Shown: piece by piece, positions 24,410 through 34,863 of the stretch
Numbering within the stretch: the stretch's first letter is position 1
How the letters are laid out: the number at the start of each line of letters is the position of its first letter
Source of the DNA: Sphagnum magellanicum
Lineage: Eukaryota; Streptophyta; Sphagnopsida; Sphagnales; Sphagnaceae
Length of the DNA stretch: 64,000 nt
Direction of reading: 5' to 3'
Assembly: GCA_021904315.1 (NCBI GenBank)
Contig: CM038915.1
Span: 4,464,001 to 4,528,000, forward strand
Translations under genes and position numbers: made by a program
The notes under the pieces: generated by a model
What the model was told of the DNA's origin: nothing
Database searches by the model: none
What the model saw: the letters and a program-made list of their open reading frames with translations, nothing else

Positions 24410-25531
24410 TATAAGCTGATCAAAAAATGTCTGGAACCAGCCCCAGCCCAGTGGTGCACCTGATGATGGATTGAGCCCTGTAGGTCAAGACCCCAGTTCA
24501 TCAAGTTGTATGGGGGGGTTGTTCTATTCAGTGTCGTGAGGGAATTCAGTTTTCAGTGTAAAAACCGAACGTTCAGTGTCAGGTTTTTTTGACCTGGACC
24601 TGAGCTCACATCTGTTTGTTTGTTGAAATCAACACAAGAATTGAACATTGGAACTAGTCTTTTGTTAGATTTGGATTCTAAATTGGAACCGTGACAAAAC
24701 TCTTTTGAAAAGAGTGATAGGTTCTTTAAGTAGGCAAGTTTTAAAAAAAAAAAAAAAAATTAATGGGAAAAATCCATAAGTAGGCTCAATTCAGAGTTAA
24801 ATATTAAATTTTATTAGTTGTTGAACTCCATACCTATATAAATCTCAATTTTGATTTGATATAAAACTTTTTATCTATACAATATCTAGCATAAGAGAAT
24901 GTGTAATGTCTACATGAAACTGGACTCGATTTTGCACTAACCTTGAAGGTTCTTGAATTTTAAAAAAAAGTGTCAAAATCGAAACTGAAGGTTTTATAAT
25001 TGAGAACAACCGAGCTCAAACTTGCACTCACTGAACCTTCAATCGTTTTTTTTTGAGGAATCAAAACTGGAATCGAAGGTTCTCTTCGAAAAGAAGAAAA
25101 AAAACCCCCACAACACTGGTTCTATCATGGCCTGGTCCAGAGCACAACCAAATGGGGAAAATAGTTGGCGCCTCTGATGGGCATCACACAAGTGGAACTG
25201 ACAGAACCAAAGTGGAACTAGTAGATGACCATCTGTCTGTCACACCTAGTAGAAACCAAAACTCAGTTCCATTAACGGAAAACTCCTGGAACCGAAACTT
25301 TCTCCACGTAATGGTAGTGAGCACTAAGTAGTAAGTAACTTCTTGCTTGCTCGCTCGCTTGCTTTTGGTGCGTTTTCTATTTCCACCTCAGTTCAGTTCA
25401 GGGAAATTAGGCCCAAAACCCAACTCCATCACCTTTTTTCTTCTGACATATTTTCATTCGCGCTTTCGTCAACAATTCCCGGGGCCTGTCCTTCACCTTC
25501 GTCTACGCGCACACCGTTCGCTGCACGCGCT

Positions 25532-25566
25532 TTATATAAGGTCGTGTGTTGTTTCCCCTTTATAAA
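25532..25566 (+). promoter_or_regulatory. Two TATA boxes of the first AGP gene
   Basis: A TTATATAA at 25532-25539 and a TATAAA at 25561-25566 lie 28 bases apart. Only the second is present in the other gene copy (TATAAA 34037-34042); there the first position reads TTTATTCG. The first copy may therefore start transcription at an extra upstream site. The boxes are visible; which one is used is inference. Confidence 0.6.
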
Positions 25567-25571
25567 CCGCC

Positions 25572-25709
25572 ATGGCCAAGCTCCAATTTCCATCGACTCA
25601 CTACACAGCTAGCAGCCCCCAACAAGTTCTCCACCTTCTTTCTGCTCTCGCTGGAACTCTGCTCCTTCTTTGTACCCAGGTGATCTGCGAAAAAGGTTTA
25701 ACTTATTAG
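25572..25709 (+). other. Upstream ORF before the first AGP gene (45 codons)
   Basis: ATG in a strong context (GCCATGGCC) opens a 45-codon frame starting MAKLQFPST and ending at TAG 25707. The same frame, same length, with three amino-acid changes is present at 34048-34185 in the second copy. It lies only 6 bases past TATAAA, so it is transcribed only if transcription starts at or before it. A possible leader intron (donor CAG|GTGATC at about 25680, acceptor TTGCAG near 25791) would alter its end. Translation is unproven. Confidence 0.3.
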
Positions 25710-25928
25710 CTATTCTGTTTTGAAGTAGGAATAGTTTAGTAGGGTGCACACACCGGAAGGCCCACATCTTCTTCCGCAGACTTACTTGCAGCCACGAATC
25801 ACGATCAAGGGAAAATATTTTCAGAAGAATCTCAGAAGCACCATTTCGATTTGGAATTCTAGCTGCAAATATATTTCGCGTTTGAACTCTCGACGTTGAG
25901 ACAAGCTGCTTTCAAGAGTTTATTCGCA

Positions 25929-26387
25929 ATGGCTCGTTTCAATACCTCGACCAGCAGGATGGCCGCAGTGACCAATGGGGTTATGATGATATTGCTCATC
26001 TCGTCGATGTGCGCCGCCGCCGCCGCACAGAGTCCGATTGGAAGTCCTCGACCAAGTCCGATCGGAAGTCCCAGGATATCACCCGTGCAGGGGGCTTCAC
26101 CTCCAATCTTTCTTACGCCAAGCGCAGCTGCATCTCCAGTCATAGCGGGCGGGCCTGCTGGTGCCACACCAGCAGCCACTTTCCTCCCCACCCCAGTTCC
26201 GTCTCCAAGCTCAGGGCCGAGTCCCAGTGGTACTAGTCCACCACCTCCGCCTCCACCGTCGGGGAGTTCCAGAGGTCTTCCGCCTCCACCTCAGAATCAG
26301 TCCAACGCTGCAGCGCTGACGTTGCCCTCTATTGCGACTGCTGCAATCGTCGGCGTGGTAATTTACATGGCTGCCGCCGCCGTATGA
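25929..26387 (+). CDS. Classical arabinogalactan protein with GPI-anchor signal (copy A)
   Basis: A 152-residue protein with the three-part layout of classical arabinogalactan proteins. The N-terminal secretion signal (about 1-33) ends AAAAA before Gln34, the usual mature N-terminus. The Pro/Ser/Ala/Thr-rich body (34-125) has SP, AP, TP and GP motifs, a repeated SPIGSPRPSPIGSPR unit, and a run of seven prolines (104-110). The C-terminus (about 129-152) is hydrophobic, following a small-residue SNAAA site suited to GPI transfer. Such proteins are hydroxylated and O-glycosylated in the secretory pathway and end at the plasma membrane or wall. The start is the first in-frame ATG; an in-frame TAG lies at 25860. 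The gene appears to have a single coding exon. The copy at 34405-34863 differs at seven residues (R3H, F85L, R115S, G116V, L117P, A136G, V152I). Confidence 0.9.
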   Translation: MARFNTSTSRMAAVTNGVMMILLISSMCAAAAAQSPIGSPRPSPIGSPRISPVQGASPPIFLTPSAAASPVIAGGPAGATPAATFLPTPVPSPSSGPSPSGTSPPPPPPPSGSSRGLPPPPQNQSNAAALTLPSIATAAIVGVVIYMAAAAV

Positions 26388-26810
26388 GTTCGTGTTGGTG
26401 ATGTTATAAATCCAGGAGCGCGATGGGTTGTGAATAGAGATGACTACACACGAGTACTGCAGCAGCTTCTCCTGTAAAACTGCGAAATCAGGTAGCGCGA
26501 ACAGGGAGAACTTGAAGCAGTTGGAAAACTACACATGATGAATATAACATTAGTGTTAGCATTATTGGCAAGTAGGAGTACTACTGTGGGTCATGTAATT
26601 TCATTCTTTCTTACTCCTTGCAGCAAATGGGTCTGTCATGGAGCTTCCAGTCTAGGGCTTTCAGAAACTCTCTGTGTTAAATTTTTTTTGCTATGTTCCA
26701 GGCAGCTTAAGGATCTGAAAGGTTTTGCTTTTCCTTGAAAAAAAAAACAAAAGGGCTTAAGAATCTGGTGGGTTTTGCTTTCCCTTGAAAATAACACAAG
26801 GGCTGAAGAA
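26388..26810 (+). other. 3' region of the first AGP gene with a local tandem duplication
   Basis: This stretch matches 34864-35210 downstream of the second copy, including the ACTGCGAAATCAGGTAGCG segment. A ~50-bp unit (GGTTTTGCTTTTCCTTGAAAA-like) is present twice here, at about 26700-26754 and 26755-26805, but once in the other copy. I see no canonical AATAAA nearby. Confidence 0.5.
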
Positions 26811-29800
26811 TCTCGACTTGTTTTCTTTTCATCTTGAACCATTGCACTTATGGTCCATCATATTTTAGTGGGCTTAATTGTCATGCTTGGAATGCAAGCT
26901 CGTGTGACATAAAGCTATAGTATAAACACATACTTTCATTTGATCAAATTCACCTTAATTAAATCCAATTTTAAGCCCAAGCACTACTAGAAATCATGTT
27001 CTAGGTCACTATGCATTCCACCCAACAATTGGGTGGAATCCTAAAAAACCTTGGGATTTTGGCATAATGGAATGGAATGTGATTTGACTCATGTGGAAAT
27101 AGTTGTGCTCACTTGCCACCCACCAACCTTTACATGGTGCATGCCATGGAGGGGTTCTTTTTTAATATTATTTTAAAAAATTAAATAAAGGAAAAATCAT
27201 GTCTACTTGGTACAATGGATTAAGCCATAGGAGATAGTGGTGGTTTGTTCCACACTTTTTAGTTTTGTGGTTAATTATTCCAAGTTATGTTGAATTTAGG
27301 TGGTCACATGTGCTACCATTTGTATGGTGGTTAAGTGGTGCACTAATCATGATGTGTCATCCACCAATGCTAGTATCGGACATGTGCATGGGATTAATTA
27401 CATCATATGAACATGAATGCCATTAAGAATAGGTTGTGTGATTATTGCAACCATCTTTAAGGTGCTTTTATTTATCCACAATTCACACTTACATCTAATG
27501 GGAAGATGTATGCGGTCCAAGTCTTAATCACAAACACATCACCAAACTTATTTCAGTACTTGTCCACGAATATGTGTTTCATCTCAACAAACCTCAAGCA
27601 TTCCTTGTGCAAATGTACTTTGATGTCCAAGTCAAAAATAATATTTAATTAATTTTAGATTTTTTCTAACTTGATGATTATGATCAAGTTTTCTACTAAA
27701 TTTGAGGCAAAACATTGTTAATATCTATTTGTTGAATCATCTACTTACACAAAAAAATATATTAATAACATTGTTGCATTAACTAATGGCCTTCAAATGA
27801 AAGTTTTAATTCAATTTTTCAGTTTTCAAATGGTCAATTGTAAATTCAACTTTTCAAAAGTCCATAATTAATTAAATACATGATAAGGTGTCAATTCATA
27901 ATAACAAGTGCAAATATCTATTGTGATTGAGTTGTACATATGATAAAGCAACTAGATGAAATGTGAAAATTTTAATCCAAATTGATGACATTTAATGTTT
28001 GATGATAAGTATGTGATATATAACTTTGAGGTTGAATTTAAGTAACTAGGTGAAAATGTAGGTAATATGTAAATAAATGGGTAGGTAGGTTGGTGATAGT
28101 TAGGTTTCAGGTTGGATTATTAGGTTGGTAGGTAGGTTGATAGGTAAATTTAGTGTCAATAATAGGTAAGTAGGTAATGTGTAAAGGGGGTCCATGCTAA
28201 AATAAGGCACAAAATGTGTAAACATTGTTCAACTTTGCATGTTTTTAAATAATATGTCAAATAAATGTTGAATTTTTTAATGCATATTATATACAATAAT
28301 GTTTTAAACATATTTTGGGCACATATTTATGAGTTTGAAATGAATTTAATGAATATAAACCACCCAGAAACACTTAAAAAGTAATGTAACAAGTGTTTGC
28401 ACTACTTAATGAACTTTTTATATGATCTAAAATGATTTAAGGATGGCATATTTATGGAATATTTTAAAATTTATTTTCACATATAGTATAATGCAACACC
28501 TTCTAAGGTCATAAGACTTTTATGTCAATTTATAAAACATGATTTTAAGAATATTTTCTCTGGATAATCAATTTAATGTTACCATCTCATCTTGATTGGT
28601 TAACCCATTGTTCATAAGCATTACACAAAGGAGTTGCTGATGGTTTTTTTTAACAAGGATTCACCCTAGGTAAGTAGGACCTATTTACTTATTTACAACC
28701 TATCTATTTATGTAAACAATGTTTAAAAAGATGTGAGATAAACACATTCAAAATAATTTAATATGTTGTAAAAGATCATTAAATTTTCGAAGGTGTGGTG
28801 CATTGATTAAAGACTTGGTTTTCCACATAAAGGTGCAAAGTTCAATTCCCTATATTTTCATAACCTATTCACATGTTTAAATAGGTAGGCTAGGTAGGTT
28901 GGTGTAGTTAAGATAAGGGTAGTGAGTTAGGTTACATAAATGGGTTAAACAACTGGCAGGTAGCTAGGTTAGGCTAGGCAAACTAACTAATAAGTAGGCA
29001 TGGTAATTAATTAGGCTAAATTGCTACCTACATAAATAGGTAGATGTGTTTGTTACATCACAATCATCCAAGAACATTAAACATTGTGAATTGGTGGCAT
29101 CATTTGGTTGGGCATATTGTAGTACAAATAGTTGCAAACCATAATTTAGTTGCATCTAGCTAGTGCCACATTAGATGAATGAATGTCTAATGCAATGGAT
29201 GAAAAACTAATCTTTAATCATAAGAGATATGCTATTAAGATTAGTGTGAACATTTTAAGGCAAGTTCTAGCATAATCCTAATATGAACATGGTTCAAAAC
29301 ATTTGGTTCTTGGAGTTATTATGTTTTCATAGAAATAAAAGATTTATCTTTTGTGAAGTTGAGACTTTTGCATCTTTCATTGTGTGTTAAATGTTTTTGT
29401 TCAAAGTTTGGTTTCAATACATATTGATGCTAGTGATGTATGCACATGTGCTTGTTTAGAAAGATTATTGTGGCATGGTTTATTTTGTTTAGAGTTATCA
29501 ATGTAGGTGTTTAGAAAAGGTAGCACACAACAATGTGATTGTTGTTATGATTGGGTGGCACATTATGTTTTTCACAATTATCTTTTTTTGCCACTTGTCC
29601 AAACGAACTCTAGGGTTTTGCAAACACATGTGTCATTACAATTAAAATGTTTTTGTTTATGACTAAAAATGTAATGGTAATCTACAACTTTTTTTCTAGT
29701 TCATGCCTAACATGTGCTTGTATTTACATGCAATATTAATCATACATAAAGTTCATACGATTGTGCATTACATGAAATATATTGTATTACAATAACAAAT

Positions 29801-30559
29801 TATGTATTCTTATTTTTAAAAAACTCTTCAGTTCCATGACCATACTAAAATTTGTGTGTGTGCCCAAAGTTAAATTTTTTTTGGGTGACAAGCCGATCAA
29901 AATGGCCTATTGCAAAATTTAAAAAACAAAATACACAAATGAAAAAACTTTGGGATTTACCAAAACTAATTAGATTAATTAATATGACAATAGGTATTGA
30001 AGTTCTAGTAAAATTTTAAGCCAAAATAGGTGTTAAAAAAAGTTACAAATGAAAATTCTAATAAGCAATGAGTTGGGACAATAGGCACCCATAAAAGATA
30101 CTTCCAAATAACATCACAATTTGTTCAAAAACGTCATATTCTCTATCCAAAAGTGTGGACTTTTATTGCATATAAGTGATAAAGGGGAACCTTTTTCACA
30201 TTAATATGTTGGTAGGACAAACTTTTATTTTGGAATCATTAAAAATATTATAATGTTATGTGAAGGGCCAACCAAAGTGCTTTTGATCTTTAGGATGCAC
30301 CCACAACTAATTAATATGTATTACAAATAAATTTAGCCACTAAAGGTATATGTTATATACACTTACATGCCCCAAAAAAAATTATGTGTGTGTGAATGAA
30401 AACAAAAAAAATTATACTTCCATAATTTAAATGTTAATTGTAAAAAAAAAATAATACAATAAATAAGCTTTTACATTTACCCACACAACATTGTTAATGA
30501 CCTTAGAAGAGGGAGGTCATTCCCTTTTGTCTTTAGTTCATTAGGAGAAATGCATTGTT
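26811..30559. other. AT-rich intergenic DNA between the two duplicated units
   Basis: No gene. It contains a perfect hairpin (ATTCCACCCAA/TTGGGTGGAAT, 27015-27039, 3-base loop), TAGG-rich blocks at about 28070-28180 and 28870-29050, and a tRNA-like head at 28792-28850. Confidence 0.5.
28792..29050 (+). mobile_element. SINE-like element with TAGG-rich body, copy 1
   Basis: The head GGTGTGGTGCATTGATTAAA...GTTCAATTCC (28792-28849) has the spacing and sequence of a tRNA-derived polymerase III promoter, with A-box-like and B-box-like motifs. It is followed by DNA full of TAGG and TTAGG units. A second copy with the same head and similar body starts at 44788. Assignment as a SINE is inference. Confidence 0.4.
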
Positions 30560-30755
30560 GCCAAGGTATTCTTATACCTTGGCGATTTCAACACATGTTT
30601 GTTGAATATTTAATTAATTATGAAAATTTGATTTTGATAAATAAAATATTATTGAAAATCCAATATTCTCCTTGACAAGATTTTGTTCTTTGAAAATTTT
30701 TGGTGAAAATTTCAACATTTTTGAAAAAATATAACTAGTAACAAGGTACTATAGT
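30560..30755. mobile_element. Diverged copy of the CCTTGGCCA MITE with a palindromic end
   Basis: TACCTTGGCGATTTCAACAC near 30575 and AACAAGGTACTATAGT near 30740 match the two ends of the element at 24207-24409. The left end overlaps a perfect palindrome, GCCAAGGTAT-TCTT-ATACCTTGGC (30560-30583), as if two element ends abut. Confidence 0.5.
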
Positions 30756-30819
30756 ATTACCTTACACAAAACATTTTTGAACAACAAAAAAATAAGTTAT
30801 TCAACTAAATCCTTTATTA

Positions 30820-31320
30820 AGGCACTACCTACTTCTCTTGGTTTGCCACATCTTATGGTGGCCCATTTTTCACAGTGTCAATGTGGTCATACCATTGACA
30901 ATCTAGGTACCCATTTGCTTTGGTGCCCCAATGAGAATGAATGTACAATAATTCATGTTACATTTCAAAATATTATCGCAACTATTATTTTCGAGAATGG
31001 AGCACATGTTTAGAAGGAGGTTTCCCACCTTTTCCCTTGCCACACTCGATGATGAATGGATATTTTTATCACTAGAAATGATTTTCAAACTTTGATGGAT
31101 GTTGCCATTGTAAATTCAACTCACACAAATATGGTGTAATGAAAATCTATGACGACAACACACACACAAATGATAGTTGCTCAGAAGAAAACATGATCAT
31201 ATGTTGAACGAACACTAGACGATGACTTCATTCCCCTTGCTATTGAAACATATGGGTGTTTTCATTATTATTTTGATTCATTTTTTATCGCTTGTGCATA
31301 GATCACTATCACATGTCCTC
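30820..31320 (+). pseudogene. Relic of a retroelement protein C-terminus
   Basis: On the plus strand a single frame, broken by stops at 31011, about 31052 and near 31137, reads pieces that I recognise from the C-terminal region of plant reverse-transcriptase-type retroelement proteins. These are LGLPH, a Cys-x-Cys-x9-His-x3-Cys motif (codons at 30876-30926), KEVSHLFPCHTR, a DxAIVN segment, and finally FIPLAIETYGCFHYYFDSFF...ACA at about 31220-31310. The motifs order as in intact elements, but several stops and a likely frameshift make it non-functional. The reverse transcriptase domain itself is not visible upstream. Family assignment rests on memory of such proteins. Confidence 0.5.
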
Positions 31321-31705
31321 AATGGTCTTTTTTAATCGTTTTGATGCTTGTTTCTTACTATCAACAAGGCATGTTCATAGCCCTATAGCATAAGTAAGCC
31401 ATAACGATTCTTCAATAAGCTGCTACATATGATTGAAATTTCTCATCTCTTCTGCACATCATAGTTAATGCACCTTTGTCATTAACCGATTTGTTACAAA
31501 TGACAACTCCTTTGTCTTAAGTCTTCTTTATTATAGTTGATCATCATTTCGTAACCATGGGTCCTATTTGCATAGGGTTTTTACAAGACTTTGGTTGATC
31601 GTTGGCTTTTGTTTTTTCTTTGGGTTGTGTCTACTTGTGTTTTCATTTGACTTATACTTTTGATGGATGGGTTCCCATCCTTGAATTCTTTATATAGGGT
31701 TTTTG

Positions 31706-31931
31706 CTTCTTTATCAAGGTAATACCACCCACTTTCCAGCCAAACCCTTATTCAACACTATTTTCAACTGACCCATTGTTCAACACGACATGGGTTTGCA
31801 ACCAAACCTTCATTCACACATCATCACTATATTTCAACTGAACCCTTTGTAAGTTGTGACCCAGTAACTTCCTCACAAGTTACAAATTATAAGTGTAAGG
31901 CAAGTAATCCTAAAACCCTAAAGCCTGATCT
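31706..31931 (+). repeat. Duplicated segment, copy B (upstream of second AGP gene)
   Basis: Counterpart of 23786-24028; see that entry. The two diverge abruptly after the CCCTAAA stretch. In copy A the next sequence includes the CCTTGGCCA MITE; in copy B it is different sequence leading to the TIR element at 32145. Confidence 0.75.
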
Positions 31932-32144
31932 TCAGAGGTTTGAGCTACTGCCACTACAATGGTGGTAGCACTCACCTAACACCAGCCATGAGGCAATCCC
32001 AATTGGCCAAGATGAGAACAGGTGAAGACTGTGGATATTTCTTACAATTTCTTACAACAAATCACTGCCAAGTGGAGAACAGGTTTTGACAAACATTTTG
32101 GAACTGTGAGAACCAAAGTGGACCTAACAAAATGCATGCCAGAA

Positions 32145-32513
32145 TGAACCAGCACCCACCAGCGCACCATCCACTGGATGCCCATTATTACTCAGTTATG
32201 GATGAACCTCAACTGAGTTAATATTTGGTTTCACCTTGGTAACCAATTCTGTAGGAAATAGGTCTCCTATATAGGTGGATAAGTAGGAAAATAGGTATGT
32301 ACCTACAAGGTAAGTAGATGGTTTATACATGGGCTGCTTTTACTACCTACCTACTAACAACCTGCTTGTGGGTTGTTAGTAGGTAGGGTAGGAAAAAAAA
32401 AAAACCAAGTGAGCTAACCACCATGGTTAACTAGGGAACTGGAACCCAACAGAAAACTGTTTCCTGACCACTTACTATTCATCCTTCATGGTGGACCGGT
32501 GGGTGCTGGTTCA
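32145..32513. mobile_element. Complete TAGG-rich element with TIR TGAACCAGCACCCACC
   Basis: TGAACCAGCACCCACC (32145-32160) has its exact reverse complement at 32498-32513, and similarity continues inward for about 20 more bases (CACCAT..GGATG). The 369-bp element has no coding capacity and holds TAGGTAG/CTACCTA blocks (32265-32395) that can pair with each other. Related pieces lie at 12862, 15051 and 23205. It sits in the upstream region of the second AGP unit and has no counterpart in the first. Confidence 0.75.
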
Positions 32514-32970
32514 CTGGTGGCCGCAGATGGCGGTCTGTCACACCCAGGAAAAGCCCTAATAATAGCAGACACCAAAACTCAGTTCCAGTAAGGGAAAGCT
32601 CTTGGAAAAAATCTTCTCAAAGGGGGGAGGGGGGGGTACTCAAGCCTTTGATTTCTTAAAGGTTGCTTCCAACCATGGTGAACAACTTGTCATAGGGCTA
32701 ATGAACAATCAAATTGGGAGTTACATCCCCATCCATGGTAGATGAAGATCCCCCAAGAGCCTATTTGGTGCAAGACCTTGGAAATGGGGTGATTGCAACT
32801 CCTGGTGCAACACCACCAACAAACATAGGTATTGGCCAAATCCTTCACCAAAAGAATTCCTAAATGCATGGGAACAAAGTAATTAATAATCTCATCCATC
32901 CTCTTTTGTCCAAGTAACTTCCAAACGGGGTTGCCCTGACCCTGACCACGTGGTTGTGAATTTGCTGTTG

Positions 32971-33272
32971 TTGACTAAATCTGGATCTCCGAGTCTAAAA
33001 TTTAACATTTCCTGGGTGAAACATGGCCACCAAAAGGCCTCAGTTAAAGAAACGTGAAGGTGTTGGAGTAGGAGGGGCCTTGGGTGAACCAACAACATGG
33101 TTGATACCATGGTAAAAACCCCAAAATCCATTTTAAGTTATTTCTAAATATTACAAATATGGTCTGTTTAGACCAAATCAGGGTCTCTGAGTTCAAATCT
33201 AACATTTTTTGGGCTTAAGATGGCCATGAAGAAGCCTCACTCAAAAATGGTGAAGGTACCAAGGTGGGTCCT
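32971..33272. repeat. Two diverged ~110-bp tandem units, period 197
   Basis: 32971-33084 and 33168-33272 share the order TTxACxAAATCxGGxTCTC, GAGTxxAAATxTAACATTT, ATGGCCA, AGGCCTCA or AAGCCTCA, GTGAAGGT, then a GG(G/T)CCTTGG-like end. They lie in the insertion-rich upstream region of the second AGP gene. Non-coding. Confidence 0.55.
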
Positions 33273-33520
33273 GGTACTATGTAGTAAGTAAGTTCTTGCT
33301 TGCTTAAGCAATGCTTTTGGTGCGTTTTCTTTCCCCCGCCCAACCTTCGTGAAGTTGAGTGGTTACATGGGACGTTGCACGAAGCTGCTGCAGCAGAAGA
33401 CGGGAAAGTAGTCGTCAAATCAGGGGAATGAGACCCAAATTCGGCGTCTAAACACGGACGCCGTCACGTTTTTTTCTTTCTGGCATATTCATTCTTTTGC
33501 GCGCTTCCACAACGACTGCC

Positions 33521-33675
33521 GCGGAGTCCCAGCCTTTATTTTCTGGCTAAACTTAGCCTGTTGGCTATTTTTTTTCAAAATGGCGAAAATTATGTGCTTT
33601 TTTTTTTTTTGCTTTCACAGCGGAGTCCCAGCGTTTATTTTCTGGCTAAATTTAGCCTGTTGGCTATTTTTTTTT
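33521..33675. repeat. Tandem duplication of a ~56-bp unit, period 99
   Basis: GCGGAGTCCCAGCCTTTATT... (33521-33576) recurs at 33620-33675 with two or three changes, both followed by a T-rich run. This block has no counterpart upstream of the first AGP gene and accounts for part of the extra length in copy B. Confidence 0.75.
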
Positions 33676-34036
33676 AAAAACGACTGAAATTATTATTATT
33701 TTTTTAGATTTCCAGTCAGCAGATCTCGAAAAAATTTCCTAAAAAAATCGCCAGATTTCATTATTGGGTTCTAGAATGTTGCCAAAGATGTGAAGGCTTC
33801 TTTTTTGTTTTACTTTCATACCTGGTCTATAGCCAAATTTGGCTAAATCTACGTGTGAATGATCACCAGTTTAGCTACATCACCAAATTGGAAAAGTAAT
33901 AAAGGAAAAAAGAAACCCTGCCCGGGGGGGGGGGGGTGGGGGGCGGGGTCCTGGCTACTGCGGGTCTTGTCCGTCACCTTCGTCTACGCGCACACCGTCA
34001 GCTGCACGCGCTTTATTCGCCGTCGAGTTTCCCCTT

Positions 34037-34042
34037 TATAAA
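34037..34042 (+). promoter_or_regulatory. TATA box of the second AGP gene
   Basis: TATAAA in the same context as 25561-25566 (CCCCTTTATAAACCGCC). The additional upstream TATA of copy A is absent here. Confidence 0.6.
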
Positions 34043-34047
34043 CCGCC

Positions 34048-34185
34048 ATGGCCAAGCTCCAATTTCCATCGACGCACTCCACAGCCAGCTTGCACCAACA
34101 AGTTCTCCACCTTCTTTCTGCTCTCGCTGGAACTCTGCTCCTTCTTTGTACCCAGGTGATCTGCGAAAAAGGTTTAACTTATTAG
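34048..34185 (+). other. Upstream ORF before the second AGP gene (45 codons)
   Basis: Same frame and length as 25572-25709, with no indels between copies; differences change three residues (Y11S, S15L, P16H, counting from the ATG). The strong GCCATGGCC context is identical. Since this copy has only the TATAAA placed 6 bases before the ATG, a start about 30 bases downstream of that box would leave the ATG out of the mRNA. Confidence 0.25.
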
Positions 34186-34404
34186 CTATTCTGTTTTGAA
34201 GTAGGAATAGTTTAGTAGGGTGCACACACCGGAAGGCCCACATCTTCTTCCTCAGACTTACTTGCAGCCACGAATCACGATCAAGGGAAAATATTTTCAG
34301 AAGAATCTCAGAAGCACCATTTCGATTTGGAATTCTAGCTGCAAATATATTTCGCGTTTGAACTCTCGACGTTGAGACAAGCTGCTTTCAAGAGTTTATT
34401 CGCA

Positions 34405-34863
34405 ATGGCTCATTTCAATACCTCGACCAGCAGGATGGCCGCAGTGACCAATGGGGTTATGATGATATTGCTCATCTCGTCGATGTGCGCCGCCGCCGCC
34501 GCACAGAGTCCGATTGGAAGTCCTCGACCAAGTCCGATCGGAAGTCCCAGGATATCACCCGTGCAGGGGGCTTCACCTCCAATCTTTCTTACGCCAAGCG
34601 CAGCTGCATCTCCAGTCATAGCGGGCGGGCCTGCTGGTGCCACACCAGCAGCCACTCTCCTCCCCACCCCAGTTCCGTCTCCAAGCTCAGGGCCGAGTCC
34701 CAGTGGTACTAGTCCACCACCTCCGCCTCCACCGTCGGGGAGTTCCAGCGTTCCTCCGCCTCCACCTCAGAATCAGTCCAACGCTGCAGCGCTGACGTTG
34801 CCCTCTATTGGGACTGCTGCAATCGTCGGCGTGGTAATTTACATGGCTGCCGCCGCTATATGA
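34405..34863 (+). CDS. Classical arabinogalactan protein with GPI-anchor signal (copy B)
   Basis: A 152-residue paralogue of the protein at 25929-26387, with the same signal peptide, Pro-rich body and C-terminal GPI signal, so it is predicted to be secreted, O-glycosylated and membrane-anchored. Its main difference is the replacement of Arg115-Gly-Leu by Ser-Val-Pro, which lengthens the proline-rich tract. The absence of stops or indels in either copy and the mostly conservative changes suggest recent duplication with both copies intact. Leader, coding region and 3' region are all duplicated, in direct orientation, 8476 bp start to start. A canonical AATAAA lies at about 35385, roughly 520 bases past the stop; the 3' region also contains a chance 103-codon frame. 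Confidence 0.9.
   Translation: MAHFNTSTSRMAAVTNGVMMILLISSMCAAAAAQSPIGSPRPSPIGSPRISPVQGASPPIFLTPSAAASPVIAGGPAGATPAATLLPTPVPSPSSGPSPSGTSPPPPPPPSGSSSVPPPPPQNQSNAAALTLPSIGTAAIVGVVIYMAAAAI

Noticed and set aside
25896..25928. N-terminal extension of the AGP (11 codons from TTG)
   Set aside because: A TTG start is not expected in a plant nuclear gene; ATG 25929 precedes a proper signal peptide.
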